From assembly GCF_015354405.1 (NCBI RefSeq), contig NZ_JADKYP010000010.1, positions 1 to 64,000 on the forward strand: a stretch of DNA of 64,000 nucleotides, given 5' to 3'. Both the position numbers and the translations under genes were made by a program. Of the stretch, positions 51,753-60,411 are shown in pieces. The notes below the pieces were generated by a model, which worked only from the letters and a program-made list of their open reading frames with translations, was not told where the DNA came from and did no database searches. This stretch comes from Nocardia sp. BSTN01 (GTDB taxonomy: Bacteria; Actinomycetota; Actinomycetes; Mycobacteriales; Mycobacteriaceae). Each line of letters starts with the position of its first letter. Positions within the stretch are counted from its first letter, which is position 1.

Positions 51753-52541
51753 CTAACCCGAGCCCTCGAGGGCCCGGTAGAGGGCGCGAAGTTCCCGCAT
51801 ACCGGCCTCGGCGACCGATTCGTCCTCACTGGTCATCCGCAACGCCTGCCGCAGCGGAATCGGATCGAGGTCCTCGATCGCCGCGCGGAACTGCGGCGCC
51901 GGCAGGTCGGGCAGGACCACGTTCTCGCCGTAGATGTCGTCGGAGACCGTCGGGCCGCTGTCCTCCTGCACCCCGCGAATCAGCGTGTCGAGATCGAGGC
52001 CGCGCAGGGTCAGCATGATCGCCGGGGACTCGTCGAGGCGTTCGGCCACGATGTAGCACAGTGCGGCGACGTGTTTGCAGGGCCAGCCGTCGTCCGGGCA
52101 GGTGCAGGAGAAGTCGAGTTCGGCGGCGGTTTCGGGCAACAGCAGCGGGCCGAGCTCCTGCGGCAGGGCGCCGGAGGCGAGCTGGGCGAGCATGCCGGGT
52201 GTGCCGCGGACCTGATCGACCAGTTCCTCCAATCGGTCGTCGCGCAGCACCCGCAGCGTCAGCACCGAAGTGAACGGCCGCGGTTGGCTGCCCTGGACCT
52301 CGGCGGCGACCGCGCCGGGCTCGATGTGGTAGTTCACGACCTGGCCGGAGCGGGCGTAGGTGCGCCCCCGCGAGAGTCGACCGGCGTCGGCTACCTGCTC
52401 CACGGCGTCGAGGAAGGCCCGACCCCACCAGGATCGCGCGAAAGATCCCCGGCGGCTGCGAGGTTCGACGCCGCCGCGCACCGGGCGGCGCTTGCCGTAG
52501 ACGCTGAAATCGGGAACCGGATACTCGGGCGCCGGACTCAT
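51753..52541 (-). CDS. SWIM zinc-finger protein
   Basis: This 262-aa protein has a SWIM finger CxCx(n)CxH seen as DFSCTCPDDGWPCKHVAALCYIVAE. The N-terminal segment (RSWWGRAFLDAVEQVADAGRLSRGRTYARSGQVV) is typical of the partner encoded beside HelZ-type SNF2 ATPases. The ATG overlaps the SNF2 stop codon by 4 nt (ATGA), so the two proteins are probably made together and act on nucleic acid as a pair. Confidence 0.9.
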   Translation of the reverse strand: MSPAPEYPVPDFSVYGKRRPVRGGVEPRSRRGSFARSWWGRAFLDAVEQVADAGRLSRGRTYARSGQVVNYHIEPGAVAAEVQGSQPRPFTSVLTLRVLRDDRLEELVDQVRGTPGMLAQLASGALPQELGPLLLPETAAELDFSCTCPDDGWPCKHVAALCYIVAERLDESPAIMLTLRGLDLDTLIRGVQEDSGPTVSDDIYGENVVLPDLPAPQFRAAIEDLDPIPLRQALRMTSEDESVAEAGMRELRALYRALEGSG

Positions 52542-55405
52542 TCGCCCACCGCCTCGGCGCCGAGCATGAACAGGTCGCGCAATTCGTCGGTACTCAGTTC
52601 GGTGATCCAGTTCTCCCCGGTGCCGACGGTGAGATTCGCCAATTCCTGTTTGCCGGTGAGCATATCGTCGATGCGCTCCTCGATGGTGTCGACACAGACC
52701 AGTTTGCGGACCTGCACATCGCGGCGCTGACCGATGCGGAAGGCGCGGTCGGTGGCCTGGTTCTCCACCGCCGGATTCCACCAGCGATCCAGGTGCACCA
52801 CATGATTGGCGGCGGTGAGATTGAGTCCCGTACCGCCCGCCTTCAGCGACAACACCATGATCGGCGGGCCGTCGGCCTCGGCGAAGCGCTCCACCATCCC
52901 GTCGCGGCGCTTCTTGGCGACGCCGCCGTGCAGGAACGGAATCACGGTGCCGAACCGCTCGCTCAGATACGGGGTGATCAGATCACCGAATTCGCGGAAC
53001 TGGGTGAACAGCAGAGCCCGCTCCCCCTCGGCCAGGACCGATTCGAGCACATCCTCGACCAGGGCCAGCTTGCCGGAGCGGTGGCGTCCCCGCCGCAGCA
53101 GTGCCGACCCGTCGCCGAGGAAATGCGCGGGGTGGTTGCACACCTGTTTGAGCCGGGTGAGCGCGGCCAGGACCGCACCCCGGCGCGCCATGTTCACCGC
53201 GCTGGAACCGGTGGCGCGCGAGGCCTTCAGCTGCGCGAGCATATCGTCGACGACCGCTTGATACAGCGCGGCCTGTTCGACGGTGAGGTTGGCGCGCACC
53301 GTCATCTCGAACTTCTCCGGCAGATCCGAGATGACCGAGGGATCGGTTTTCACCCGGCGCAGGACGAACGGCGCGGTGACGGCGCGCAGCCGGCTGACCG
53401 CGTTCTCGTCGTGTTCGCGTTCGATCGGCACCGCGAAGCGCGCGTGAAATTCCGACGGTTTGCCCAGCACGTTCGGCGCCGCGAAATCGAGAATCGACCG
53501 CAGTTCCTCGAGCCTGTTCTCCACCGGAGTTCCCGTCAGCGCCAGCCGATGGCGGGCCGGGATCGCGCGGGCGGCGCGGGCCTGGCGGGTGGCGGCGTTC
53601 TTGATGTGCTGCGCCTCGTCGAGGACGACGCGTTCCCAGCGCTGGCGCTTCAACTCCTCCACATCGCGCGCCAGCAGCGCGTAGGTGGTCAGCACCAGAT
53701 CGGAATCGGCCACCGCCGCATCGAATTCCGCGCCGGAGCGGCGTGCCGAACCGTGATGGACCAGCACCCGTAACCCCGGGGCGAAGCGCTCGGTTTCGCG
53801 CTGCCAGTTGCCGACCACCGACATCGGGCACACCAGCAGCGTCGGCCCCGGAACGGAATCCGTTGCGGCACTCTCGTTCTCGTGCAGCAGCAAGGCGAGC
53901 ACCTGTACCGTCTTGCCGAGGCCCATATCGTCGGCCAGGATGGCGCCGCAGCCGAGACGGTTCATCGTCGCGAGCCACGACAGTCCGCGCAGCTGGTAGG
54001 GACGCAGCTGCGCCTTCAGGCCGGCGGGCGGGTCGACCGGGTCGCCGGAGTGGATACCGTCGAACAGTTCCTGGACCCAGCCGCTCGCGGTGACCTCTTC
54101 GATCGGAACCTGGCGCACCTGAGTGGCCGCGATCTCGCCGAGCAGCTGCGTCAGTGTGGCCGGACGTTCGTCGACCTTGCCCTCCAGATAGGCGGCCGCC
54201 GCGGCCAGGCTGCGCCGGTCGGCCTGCACCCAGTGGCCGCGCAACCGCACCAGATCCGATTTGGCCTGGATCAGCCGGCCCATCTCCGCCGGTGTGAGGA
54301 CCGTATCCCCCAGGGCCAGTTCCCAGCGATAGGAGACCAATCCGCTGAGTCCGACCGCGGTTTCGGTGGCGGCCGGGGACTGCACCCGCAACCGCATACT
54401 CGGCGAGACGATGCGCCATGCCCGCGGCAGCATCAGATGTACACCCGCCGAACGCAATTCGTGCGCACCGTGGGCGACCAGCTCCTGCACGACCGGTGTC
54501 GGGAGCAGGAAATCCATCCCGTACGGGTCGCGCGGTACCTGCTGCAGTCGCGGATAGGCCTGGACCGCGGCGGCTACCTTCTCCCCGGCGAGCCGGATCA
54601 ATGCCGGGTCGCCCTGGATCGGAACCGGTTGCGGCGCTTCACCTTCCGATCGGAGGCAGACTTCCAGCCGCCACAGGGCGTCGACCGCCTGCGGATCGTC
54701 GTCGGGATCGTCGTCCGGTTCGAGCAGGCGCAGGACGAGTTCCGGCTCGCCGACGGTGAGACTCGCGCGCCACTCGTCGAGCACCGAGGCCACCCGATGC
54801 GATCCCGATTCCAGCGGAACCTCCGCGACCAGCGCGGCCGTCAGCGGATGCGACGGTTCCCGGACGCTCAGCTCGAGCCGGACGAGCGGGTCGGCGAGTT
54901 CGGTGATGAAGTCCTCGAGGATCGAGGCCGCGGATCGGGCATCCGGCACCCGCAGCGCGGGCGGCATCGCGGCCGCCAGTTCGGCCAGCCAGGCCCGCTG
55001 CCGCTGCCCGCCCACCAGCCGCCACCGCACCCACCACTCGCCGTCGGCGCGATGCAGTTCGGGCACGATCCGCCCGGCACGCACCCATCGCCGCAGTCCG
55101 CGGGCCACATGGGCGAGAAAACGCAGATCCGCCGCCACCGCCGTCTCCGGCAGGGCCTGGGTGAGCACCCGCGCGGCCACCTCCGGCGCCAAGGCATGCC
55201 CGCGCACCTCGACCACTTCCGGGCCGGCTCCCGCGGGCACTAGCACCCGCACCCGATGCCGGAACCGCGCCGACCGCGCGATCGCCCCCAGCGGATCGGG
55301 CAGCTCGCCGAATGCCTCCTCCTGCGGCCGTGCCGCCGACTCGGGCAGGCGCCACAGCACCAACCCCGACCCCGGCGACCACAAACCGTGCAGCATGTCC
55401 TCCAT
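52538..55405 (-). CDS. helZ: SNF2-family DEAD-like ATPase/helicase (HelZ type)
   Basis: This 955-aa double-stranded DNA translocase has a large N-terminal helicase-associated region (about 1-440) followed by the SNF2 motor. Motif I is LADDMGLGKTVQ near 490, motif II is LDEAQHIKN, motif III LTGTPVEN. Motifs V-VI are LSLKAGGTGLNLTAANHVVHL and WWNPAVENQATDRAFRIGQ. It resembles mycobacterial HelZ (Rv2101). ATG 55405 (MEDMLHGLWSPG) is chosen; a reading through to 56539 is antisense to the HNH gene and is rejected. It is coupled to the SWIM gene. Confidence 0.93.
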   Translation of the reverse strand: MEDMLHGLWSPGSGLVLWRLPESAARPQEEAFGELPDPLGAIARSARFRHRVRVLVPAGAGPEVVEVRGHALAPEVAARVLTQALPETAVAADLRFLAHVARGLRRWVRAGRIVPELHRADGEWWVRWRLVGGQRQRAWLAELAAAMPPALRVPDARSAASILEDFITELADPLVRLELSVREPSHPLTAALVAEVPLESGSHRVASVLDEWRASLTVGEPELVLRLLEPDDDPDDDPQAVDALWRLEVCLRSEGEAPQPVPIQGDPALIRLAGEKVAAAVQAYPRLQQVPRDPYGMDFLLPTPVVQELVAHGAHELRSAGVHLMLPRAWRIVSPSMRLRVQSPAATETAVGLSGLVSYRWELALGDTVLTPAEMGRLIQAKSDLVRLRGHWVQADRRSLAAAAAYLEGKVDERPATLTQLLGEIAATQVRQVPIEEVTASGWVQELFDGIHSGDPVDPPAGLKAQLRPYQLRGLSWLATMNRLGCGAILADDMGLGKTVQVLALLLHENESAATDSVPGPTLLVCPMSVVGNWQRETERFAPGLRVLVHHGSARRSGAEFDAAVADSDLVLTTYALLARDVEELKRQRWERVVLDEAQHIKNAATRQARAARAIPARHRLALTGTPVENRLEELRSILDFAAPNVLGKPSEFHARFAVPIEREHDENAVSRLRAVTAPFVLRRVKTDPSVISDLPEKFEMTVRANLTVEQAALYQAVVDDMLAQLKASRATGSSAVNMARRGAVLAALTRLKQVCNHPAHFLGDGSALLRRGRHRSGKLALVEDVLESVLAEGERALLFTQFREFGDLITPYLSERFGTVIPFLHGGVAKKRRDGMVERFAEADGPPIMVLSLKAGGTGLNLTAANHVVHLDRWWNPAVENQATDRAFRIGQRRDVQVRKLVCVDTIEERIDDMLTGKQELANLTVGTGENWITELSTDELRDLFMLGAEAVGE

Positions 55406-55804
55406 CCAATCAGCCCCCACCGACACGCCAGGTCGCGGCCGGTGGTGGGGTGCGGACCGTGCGCGGGTCGACACAGCGGCAGCGGCGCGTGCACCCTGTT
55501 GTCGCATCCCGGCCCACGCTGCCCTGGAGGTGCCACGCCGGGCCGGGCGCTGGTTCGTGCGCCCAGGCACTCCGAGGTCTGGGGATGCAACTGTCCATGT
55601 GATCGCTACGCGGTCGAGTCGGCCGCGCCCGCCGGTTGCGGACGCCACGAAGTCGGCGGATGCCGGGATACGACCGGCGCAGGCCGGCGCGACGGAGGCG
55701 GTGACCCGGTCGCAGCGGCGCCCGATTCGGACGTATCGAACGAACGCACCCCGTGCAGGTCTTTCGGCACCGAAGTTGTCGGGCGCGGCAGGTAGATCCG
55801 AGGT
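55406..55804. other. 399-bp divergent gap between helZ and the HNH gene
   Basis: No gene, repeat or hairpin of note is supported. Open frames here are Pro/Arg/His-rich and lack start signals. The region should contain the divergent promoters of helZ and the HNH lipoprotein gene. Confidence 0.5.
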
Positions 55805-56506
55805 ATGCGGTGGGGACGGCGGGCGGGGTGGGCAGCGGTGGTGGTCGTGGTCATGGCGGTGACGGCATGCGGAATCGTCGGCGGGCCCGACCCTGCGCCG
55901 GGCAGTCCGAGCCGGGCTCGGATCGAGCAGTTGCTGGGCGCGGTGGCCGTGGTGGCGCGGCGGCCGCATCCGGGCGGGTACGACCGGGACTGCGGGGCGG
56001 GGCACGGATGTGTGTTCGGGCCGGCGTGGTCGGATGATCAGGACGGGCCGGGTGGGCACGACGGATGCGATTCGCGCAACGGCGTGCTGGCACGGCAGTT
56101 GCGCGAGGTGAGATTCCGGCCGGGTACCCGCGACTGCGTGGTGCTCGCGGGCACACTGCGAGATCCGTACACCGGCCGCTCGATCGGCTTCGACAAGGCG
56201 CGGGCCCGGGAGGTGCAGATCGACCACGTCTATCCGCTGGCCGCCGCCTGGGATATGGGGGCGGCGAGCTGGTCGCCCGAACAGCGAGTGCGCTTCGCCA
56301 ACGACATCGAATTCAACCTGCTGGCCGTCGACGGCCCGGCCAATATGGACAAAGGCGATCGCACACCCGCGGACTGGCTTCCACCCGCCGGGGCCTATCA
56401 CTGCTTCTATGCCGGAAAGTACCTCACCACGGCAGCGCAATACCGCCTGCCCATCACCGCAGCCGACCACGCCGCACTCGCCCGCATCGCCCGGCAATGC
56501 CCCTGA
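55805..56506 (+). CDS. HNH/DUF1524-type nuclease lipoprotein
   Basis: This 233-aa protein is a predicted exported lipoprotein: signal GWAAVVVVVMAVTAC ends in a lipobox (VTAC). It carries an HNH nuclease core, VQIDHVYPLAAAWDMGAASW...FANDIEFNLLAVDGPANMDKGDRTPADWLPP. The His and Asn of the beta-beta-alpha-metal motif are visible. Four cysteines lie upstream (DCGAGHGC, DGCDSRN, RDCVV). Surface nucleases may degrade extracellular DNA for nutrition; a toxin role is also possible. ATG 55805. Confidence 0.88.
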   Translation: MRWGRRAGWAAVVVVVMAVTACGIVGGPDPAPGSPSRARIEQLLGAVAVVARRPHPGGYDRDCGAGHGCVFGPAWSDDQDGPGGHDGCDSRNGVLARQLREVRFRPGTRDCVVLAGTLRDPYTGRSIGFDKARAREVQIDHVYPLAAAWDMGAASWSPEQRVRFANDIEFNLLAVDGPANMDKGDRTPADWLPPAGAYHCFYAGKYLTTAAQYRLPITAADHAALARIARQCP

Positions 56507-56600
56507 TGCGACGACCGGCGGGCCACGGCAAGCAACCACGGTCTACTGGACCGAAGTCGGCTCAGCCGCTCCTCGCGAACCGTTTGCCGAACCGGTCGAA

Positions 56601-57269
56601 TCATTCGCCCGCGTCCAGTCGCCGGAGCAGCCGCTGGGCGGCGGCACGCAGCGCGGCCGGGTCGTCGGTGACGCCGAGTACCCGCAGCGCCGCGTCGGGG
56701 ATGGCGGTTTCCGCGTAGTCGGGGGCGGTGCCCTCGTCGGAGCGGATATTGATGACCGTTTCCACCATCCGGAAGGGCAGCACATGCGCGCCGGGGACGC
56801 CGGTGGGTGCGGCCTCGATCGCCGCGGCCGCGAGTTCCTCGTAGTGGCGGCGCAACCGGGCGCGGCGGCCGCGGAAGTCGGCGAATCGGTCGCTGCGCAG
56901 TTCGGGCAGCAGATACAGGGCACCGAGATTCCACTTGGCGGCGCACAGCTGGCGCACGTCGGCGCGGGCCAGGGCGTACAGCCGGACCGCGGCCGGCTCG
57001 GGTTCGGCGCGCAAATGCTCGGCCAATTCCAATGCGCCGGTGATGGTTTCGGCGAGCAGCGCGTCCAGGATGTCGTCCTTGGCGGCGAAGTGGTGGTAGA
57101 GCGAGGCCTGCCGGATACCCACCGCATCGGCGATACCCCGCGTGGATGTGCTGCCGTAGCCGTTGGCCGTGAACAATTCCGCTGCGGCGTCGAGTATCTC
57201 GGCGCGCGGCGTCCGCCCGCGACGGCTGCGCTGATCGACGCGAGGACGGCCCGGCCCCAGGTGTGTCAC
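56601..57269 (-). CDS. TetR family regulator of the DUF1989/allophanate operon
   Basis: This 222-aa regulator runs from GTG 57269 (VTHLGPGRPRVDQ; AGGA upstream). The helix-turn-helix is AEILDAAAELFTANGYGSTSTRGIADAVGIRQASLYHHFAAKDDILDALL. It is divergent from the APC permease gene, and the shared 217-bp region has two related palindromes, one near each gene. It probably senses the nitrogen compound imported and degraded by the operon. Confidence 0.92.
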   Translation of the reverse strand: MTHLGPGRPRVDQRSRRGRTPRAEILDAAAELFTANGYGSTSTRGIADAVGIRQASLYHHFAAKDDILDALLAETITGALELAEHLRAEPEPAAVRLYALARADVRQLCAAKWNLGALYLLPELRSDRFADFRGRRARLRRHYEELAAAAIEAAPTGVPGAHVLPFRMVETVINIRSDEGTAPDYAETAIPDAALRVLGVTDDPAALRAAAQRLLRRLDAGE

Positions 57270-57347
57270 CGCCTCATCCTGCCACCGTCCCCGCCCCGCG
57301 GACCGGCACCGGGGCACGCACCGCGTCCCACCTGCGGTTGTGAAATA

Positions 57348-57366
57348 TCTGTCACTCGACAGAAAT
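57348..57366. promoter_or_regulatory. Operator-like site 1 upstream of the TetR / permease genes
   Basis: TCTGTC-ACTC-GACAGA is a perfect 6-bp inverted repeat, followed by AAT. Aligned with site 2 (57443-57461), 14 of 19 positions match. It lies 79 bp upstream of the TetR start codon and 121 bp upstream of the permease start codon. Confidence 0.65.
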
Positions 57367-57442
57367 ACCGGCAACGCAGACGTTACGCGGGTTACCGCAA
57401 GCGATACACGGCCGTCACCGAAAGCGCGATCCGGCCCGCAAA

Positions 57443-57461
57443 ACTGTCACCTGATAGATAT
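57443..57461. promoter_or_regulatory. Operator-like site 2 next to the permease gene
   Basis: ACTGTCACCTGATAGATAT shares CTGTCAC..GA.AGA.AT with site 1. It overlaps a TAGATA -10-like element (57455-57460), 26 bp upstream of the permease ATG, a position suited to repression. Confidence 0.6.
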
Positions 57462-57486
57462 TGGCCGCCACGCCGAAGGACCGCCC

Positions 57487-59010
57487 ATGGCCATCGCACT
57501 CGATCCACCCTCGCAATCCCCGACCGGCGACAGCGCCGATCTCGAACGCTTCGGATATCAGCCGGTGCTGCATCGCAAACTCGGCCGCTACGCCTCGTTC
57601 GCAGCGGGATTCTCCTTCGTCTCGATCCTCACCACCATCTTCCAATTCTTCGGATTCGGTTACGGATTCGGCGGCGGCGCGTTCTTCTGGACCTGGCCGA
57701 TCGTGTTCGCCGGTCAGTTCCTCGTCGCGCTGAATTTCGCGGAACTCGCCGCGCGCTATCCCATTTCGGGCTGCATCTACCAGTGGTCGCGCCGGCTCGC
57801 GGGTGAGGTGGTGGGCTGGTTCGCGGGCTGGATGATGATCATCGCGCAGATCGTCACGGCCGCCGCGGCCGCCATCGCGCTACAAGTGGTCCTGCCCTCG
57901 ATCTGGAGCGGGTTCCAGCTGGTCGGCACCGATACCGCTCTCACGTCCACCGACGGCGCGGCGAACGCGGTCCTGCTGGGCAGTGTGCTGCTGGTGATCA
58001 CGACGGTGATCAATGTGATCGGCATCGATCTGATGGCCCGGATCAATTCGATCGGCGTCACCGTCGAGATCGTGGGCGTGCTCGCCGTCATCGCCCTGTT
58101 CTTCACCCATACCGAACGCGGCGCCGATGTGGTCCTGCAGACCGACCAGGCGGCGCCCGGCCCGTACTGGGCGGCGTTCCTGGTCTCCGGTTTGATGGCC
58201 GCCTATGTGATGGTCGGATTCGATTCCGCCGGAGAGCTTTCCGAGGAGACGAAGAATCCACGCCGGGTCGCGCCGCGCACCATCCTGCTGGCGCTCGCCG
58301 CCTCCGCCCTCGGCGGTGGCCTGCTCCTGCTGGGCGCGTTGATGGCAGCGCCCAGCATCAGTGACGGCCACCTGGCCACCGACGGACTGGCCTACGTGAT
58401 CACCGCCAAACTCGACAGTCCGGCCGGCACCGTGCTGCTGTGCTGTGTCGCGGTGGCGATCACGGTGTGCACCTTGGCCATTCAGACCGCGGGTTCGCGA
58501 CTGATCTTCTCGATGGCCCGCGACGGCCGCCTGCCGTTCGCGTCGCGACTGGCCGCCGTGCACCCGCGCTTCGGCACCCCGGTCCTGCCCGCGGTGATCA
58601 TCGGCGTACTCGCCGTGGCGCTGCTGGTGGTGAACCTCGGCAACGCCGCGCTGTTCGCGACGCTGGCCAGCGTGTGCATCGTGACGCTGTACGTCGCGTA
58701 TCTGCTGGTCACCGTCCCGCTGCTGATCCGGCGGCTGCGCGGACTGCCCGCCGCCGAACCCGGCCTGTTCTCACTGGGCCGCTACGGCATCGCGGTGAAC
58801 GTCGCGGCGGTGGTGTGGGGCGTCGCGATGGCGGTGAATCTGGCCTGGCCGCGCGCGGAGGTGTACACGCCGGCCGGTGGCGGATGGTGGATGCTCTGGG
58901 CCGCACCGCTGTTCCTGCTCCTGACCGTCGCGGTGGGCGCGGTGGTGCACCGCATCGTCACCCCCCGCGCCGCGGCCGCGGAAGCCCGGCCCGCCCCGCA
59001 ACCCGCCTGA
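57487..59010 (+). CDS. APC-superfamily permease of the guanidine/urea-type operon
   Basis: This 507-aa amino-acid/polyamine/organocation transporter has about 12 membrane helices. The N-terminus FGYQPVLHRKLGRYASFAAGFSFVSILTTIFQ and helices such as PIVFAGQFLVALNFAELAARYPISGCIYQWS are typical of permeases linked to urea-carboxylase-associated genes. The conserved GFDSAGELSEETKNPRRVAPR loop is clear. It probably imports guanidine or a related amide. ATG 57487 follows GAAGGA. It is the first gene of the operon and diverges from tetR. Confidence 0.92.
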   Translation: MAIALDPPSQSPTGDSADLERFGYQPVLHRKLGRYASFAAGFSFVSILTTIFQFFGFGYGFGGGAFFWTWPIVFAGQFLVALNFAELAARYPISGCIYQWSRRLAGEVVGWFAGWMMIIAQIVTAAAAAIALQVVLPSIWSGFQLVGTDTALTSTDGAANAVLLGSVLLVITTVINVIGIDLMARINSIGVTVEIVGVLAVIALFFTHTERGADVVLQTDQAAPGPYWAAFLVSGLMAAYVMVGFDSAGELSEETKNPRRVAPRTILLALAASALGGGLLLLGALMAAPSISDGHLATDGLAYVITAKLDSPAGTVLLCCVAVAITVCTLAIQTAGSRLIFSMARDGRLPFASRLAAVHPRFGTPVLPAVIIGVLAVALLVVNLGNAALFATLASVCIVTLYVAYLLVTVPLLIRRLRGLPAAEPGLFSLGRYGIAVNVAAVVWGVAMAVNLAWPRAEVYTPAGGGWWMLWAAPLFLLLTVAVGAVVHRIVTPRAAAAEARPAPQPA

Positions 59011-59044
59011 GCGACATTCCCATCCGACTCTGCGAGGAGACATC

Positions 59045-59794
59045 ATGTCCGCAACCGCCTCCACCGTCGGCGCCCGCGACCACGCGCGAGCGCAAGCCGC
59101 GGCCGCGACCGTCGCCGGTCCCGACCTGCCCGAGGGCGTCGACCCCGCGAAAGTGACTTTCGCCCAACGCGTTCCGGGCAACGGGTACACCACCGCGGTA
59201 CTCGCCCGCGGCACCCGGCTCCGGCTGGCCGATCCGGACGGCGCGGCCGGCGCCCACCTGCTGCTCCTACGGGCCGAGGCGCCGTGGGAACGGTTGAACG
59301 TCGCCGACACCATCAAGGTGCCGTGGCAGGCCTATCCGGGCCCGGGCCATCCGCTGCTGTCGGATCAGGGGCGCGTGCTCGCCACGATCGTCGCCGACAC
59401 CTCCGGCCACCACGACACGCTGTGCGGACCGACACCGCGGGTACGACAGGCACTGCGGGTCGCAGGCGCGAAACACGGTCTCTCACCGCGCGATATCGGC
59501 CCGTCGGTCGCCCTGTTCCGCGGGGTGCGCGTAGGCACGGACGGCGCCCTCACCGCCACCGGCAGCGCGGGTCCGGGACGCTCGGCGGAACTGCTGATCC
59601 ACCTGCCGCTGACCGTCCTCATCGCCAACGGCACCCATCCACTCGACGACCGGCCAGCCACGGCGCTGGACGTCGTCGCCTGGCGCGGCGCCGCGAAGCC
59701 GAACGACGCCGACGCCGACCCGGAATATCGCCGGGCCGTGGAGAACACCGAACAGGCCTGGCTGGCCGCACACGATCCGGAGGCGATCGCATGA
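59045..59794 (+). CDS. DUF1989 urea-carboxylase-associated protein (carboxyguanidine deiminase subunit candidate)
   Basis: This 249-aa protein is one of a DUF1989 pair (UAAP type). The motifs are RGTRLRLADPDGAAGAHLLLL, IVADTSGHHDTLCGPTP and NGTHPLDD. Related pairs have been shown to form a carboxyguanidine deiminase that removes ammonia from carboxyguanidine, giving allophanate. It lies 34 bp after the permease gene and overlaps the next DUF1989 gene by 4 nt (ATGA), as expected for a hetero-complex. Which subunit (A or B) it is cannot be settled here. Confidence 0.88.
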   Translation: MSATASTVGARDHARAQAAAATVAGPDLPEGVDPAKVTFAQRVPGNGYTTAVLARGTRLRLADPDGAAGAHLLLLRAEAPWERLNVADTIKVPWQAYPGPGHPLLSDQGRVLATIVADTSGHHDTLCGPTPRVRQALRVAGAKHGLSPRDIGPSVALFRGVRVGTDGALTATGSAGPGRSAELLIHLPLTVLIANGTHPLDDRPATALDVVAWRGAAKPNDADADPEYRRAVENTEQAWLAAHDPEAIA

Positions 59795-60411
59795 CCACCG
59801 TTACCGAACGCACCGTCGTCCTGGACGAGACCGTGGCCGCCTGCGCACCGTGGTCGACCGTGGTCCGGGCGGGTCAGCAGTGGCAGATCATCGACCTGTA
59901 CGGCAACCAGGCGGTGGACTGCCTGCTCTATTCGGCCGCCGATCACGCCGACCGCTACAGCGCCCAGGCGACCGTCGCCGCCCAGCGCAATATCTTCCTG
60001 ACCACCGGCAGCGTGCTCCGCGCCGAATCGGGGACGGCGCTGATGACCGTGGTCGCCGACGAGGTCGGCAATCACGACACCATCGCCGGCGCGTGCTCAC
60101 AGGAATCCAACACCCTGCGTTACGGCCACCACACCCGCCATCAGCACGCCTGCGTGGAGAACTTCCTCACCGAGGCGTTGCGCTGGGGGCTGGGCAAACG
60201 CGATCTGGTCTCGAACATCAACTGGTTCATGAACGTTCCGGTCGAGGCCGACGGCACCCTCGGGATCGTCGACGGGCTCTCCGCACCGGGTAAGTCGGTG
60301 ATGCTGCGTGCCGAGATCGACACACTCGTCCTGATCTCCAACTGCCCACAGATCAACAACCCCTGCAACGGATTCGATCCGACGCCGGTACGGATGGTGG
60401 TGACACAGTGA
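59791..60411 (+). CDS. DUF1989 urea-carboxylase-associated protein, second subunit
   Basis: This 206-aa protein is the partner of the preceding gene. [59 protein letters not shown] and [14 protein letters not shown] are family signatures, and the clustered His/Cys residues suggest a metal or catalytic site. With its partner it probably acts on carboxyguanidine. Its stop overlaps the GTG of the carboxyltransferase gene by 4 nt. Confidence 0.9.
   Translation: MTTVTERTVVLDETVAACAPWSTVVRAGQQWQIIDLYGNQAVDCLLYSAADHADRYSAQATVAAQRNIFLTTGSVLRAESGTALMTVVADEVGNHDTIAGACSQESNTLRYGHHTRHQHACVENFLTEALRWGLGKRDLVSNINWFMNVPVEADGTLGIVDGLSAPGKSVMLRAEIDTLVLISNCPQINNPCNGFDPTPVRMVVTQ

Noticed and set aside
55406-56539. 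N-terminal extension of the SNF2 frame giving 1,333 aa
   Set aside because: It runs antisense through the HNH lipoprotein gene and is Pro/Arg/His-rich. The ATG at 55405 gives a family-like N-terminus.
57270-57486. Guanidine riboswitch (ykkC type) upstream of the permease
   Set aside because: I looked because of the operon content, but no convincing conserved core could be identified by eye. A covariance search is needed to exclude it fully.
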